From Bacillota bacterium (GTDB lineage Bacteria > Bacillota > Clostridia > Oscillospirales > Oscillospiraceae): a stretch of 64,000 bases of DNA. Under the pieces are notes generated by a model. It did no database searches. It saw only the letters and a program-made list of their open reading frames with translations, and was not told the origin of the DNA. Below, piece by piece: positions 63,930 to 64,000 of the stretch. Numbering within the stretch: the first letter of the stretch is position 1; every line of letters begins with the position of its first letter. Location of the stretch: the NCBI GenBank assembly GCA_028719885.1, contig JAQYLT010000036.1, positions 33,286 through 97,285 of the forward strand, read 5' to 3'. A program made the translations under genes and the position numbers.

Positions 63930-64000
63930 ATGGCTTCCAGATATAAATTTAGCGAAGAACAAATCAGTGAGATTGAACGGGCACGCAAAAGCAATAAGGA
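63930..64000 (+). CDS. N-terminus of a probable transposase or HTH protein, cut by the window edge
   Basis: ATG 63930 opens a frame running off the window: MASRYKFSEEQISEIERA then RKSNK. The basic helical start resembles the N-terminus of IS630-type transposases. An extended -10 (TGGTATAGT, TATAGT at 63907-63912) lies upstream. No terminal repeat can be seen. Only 23 residues are available, so the family call is tentative. Confidence 0.4.
   Translation, partial: MASRYKFSEEQISEIERARKSNK

Noticed and set aside
1..64000. CRISPR array, tRNA or rRNA genes
   Set aside because: I found no spaced direct repeats of CRISPR type, no tRNA other than the tRNA-like part of tmRNA, and no rRNA sequence.

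Overview
The window looks like chromosome from a gut-associated, Gram-positive, anaerobic member of the Clostridia, probably near Oscillospirales/Ruminococcaceae. The reasons are the gene orders (ssrA-smpB; dxs-tlyA-nadK-argR-recN; queA-tgt-yajC), a T-box leader, a BlaI/BlaR1-type pair, strong sigma-A type promoters, and a conjugated bile acid hydrolase. The lineage call is inference; no rRNA is present.

Layout. 1-12.4 kb: the 3' part of a giant secreted repeat protein (InlB/Flg_new-type repeats, a large internal duplication, a PTEE-repeat tail) and a small subtilisin-like protease directly after it. 12.5-14.5 kb: two secreted or lipoprotein genes behind a tandemly duplicated promoter. 14.6-21.9 kb: a hybrid histidine kinase, a VOC protein, a GH36 alpha-galactosidase and an SGNH esterase in one run. 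21.9-26.9 kb (minus strand): a DUF218 protein, and an operon of beta-helix protein, BlaI-type repressor, M56 BlaR1-type sensor and a 56-residue small protein, read from a promoter with twin dyads. 26.9-27.2 kb: a gene-free stretch with MITE-like inverted repeats. 27.3-35.6 kb: a lipoprotein, glucose-6-phosphate isomerase, two MATE transporters, a CarD-like regulator, a LysR regulator with an ABM-fold protein, and small conserved genes. Two similar hairpins followed by U-runs lie upstream of adjacent minus-strand genes here.

36.0-40.6 kb: a nucleotide-sugar operon. It starts with an XRE helix-turn-helix domain fused to a UDP-glucose dehydrogenase-like enzyme, followed by a UDP-glucuronate 4-epimerase, a galacturonokinase-like GHMP kinase and a sugar-1-phosphate nucleotidyltransferase. 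Together these suggest two routes to UDP-galacturonate. 40.7-42.1 kb: peroxide defence (bcp, yaaA). 42.1-45.0 kb: an MmeI-like single-chain restriction-modification enzyme just downstream of tmRNA. 45.1-47.9 kb: ssrA, ppiB, smpB, a HAD hydrolase and a Nudix hydrolase.

47.9-54.8 kb: a roughly 620-nt non-coding RNA, most likely OLE RNA, with oapA and the isoprenoid/DNA-repair neighbours dxs, tlyA, nadK, argR and recN. 54.8-57.4 kb: a tyrosine T-box leader (UAC specifier) controlling an M28 peptidase and tyrS. 57.4-62.5 kb: dapA, then queA and tgt-yajC, split by an accessory block (Phd/PIN toxin-antitoxin, a DUF4160 pseudogene broken by an amber codon, DUF2442). 62.5-64 kb: a bile salt hydrolase-like gene and mobile-element debris, with the start of a probable transposase at the edge.

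The most interesting items are the OLE RNA locus, the regulator-enzyme fusion heading the UDP-galacturonate operon, the T-box placed ahead of a membrane peptidase plus TyrRS, and the paired hairpin leaders. All calls come from reading sequence and recalled family knowledge; no database search was run.
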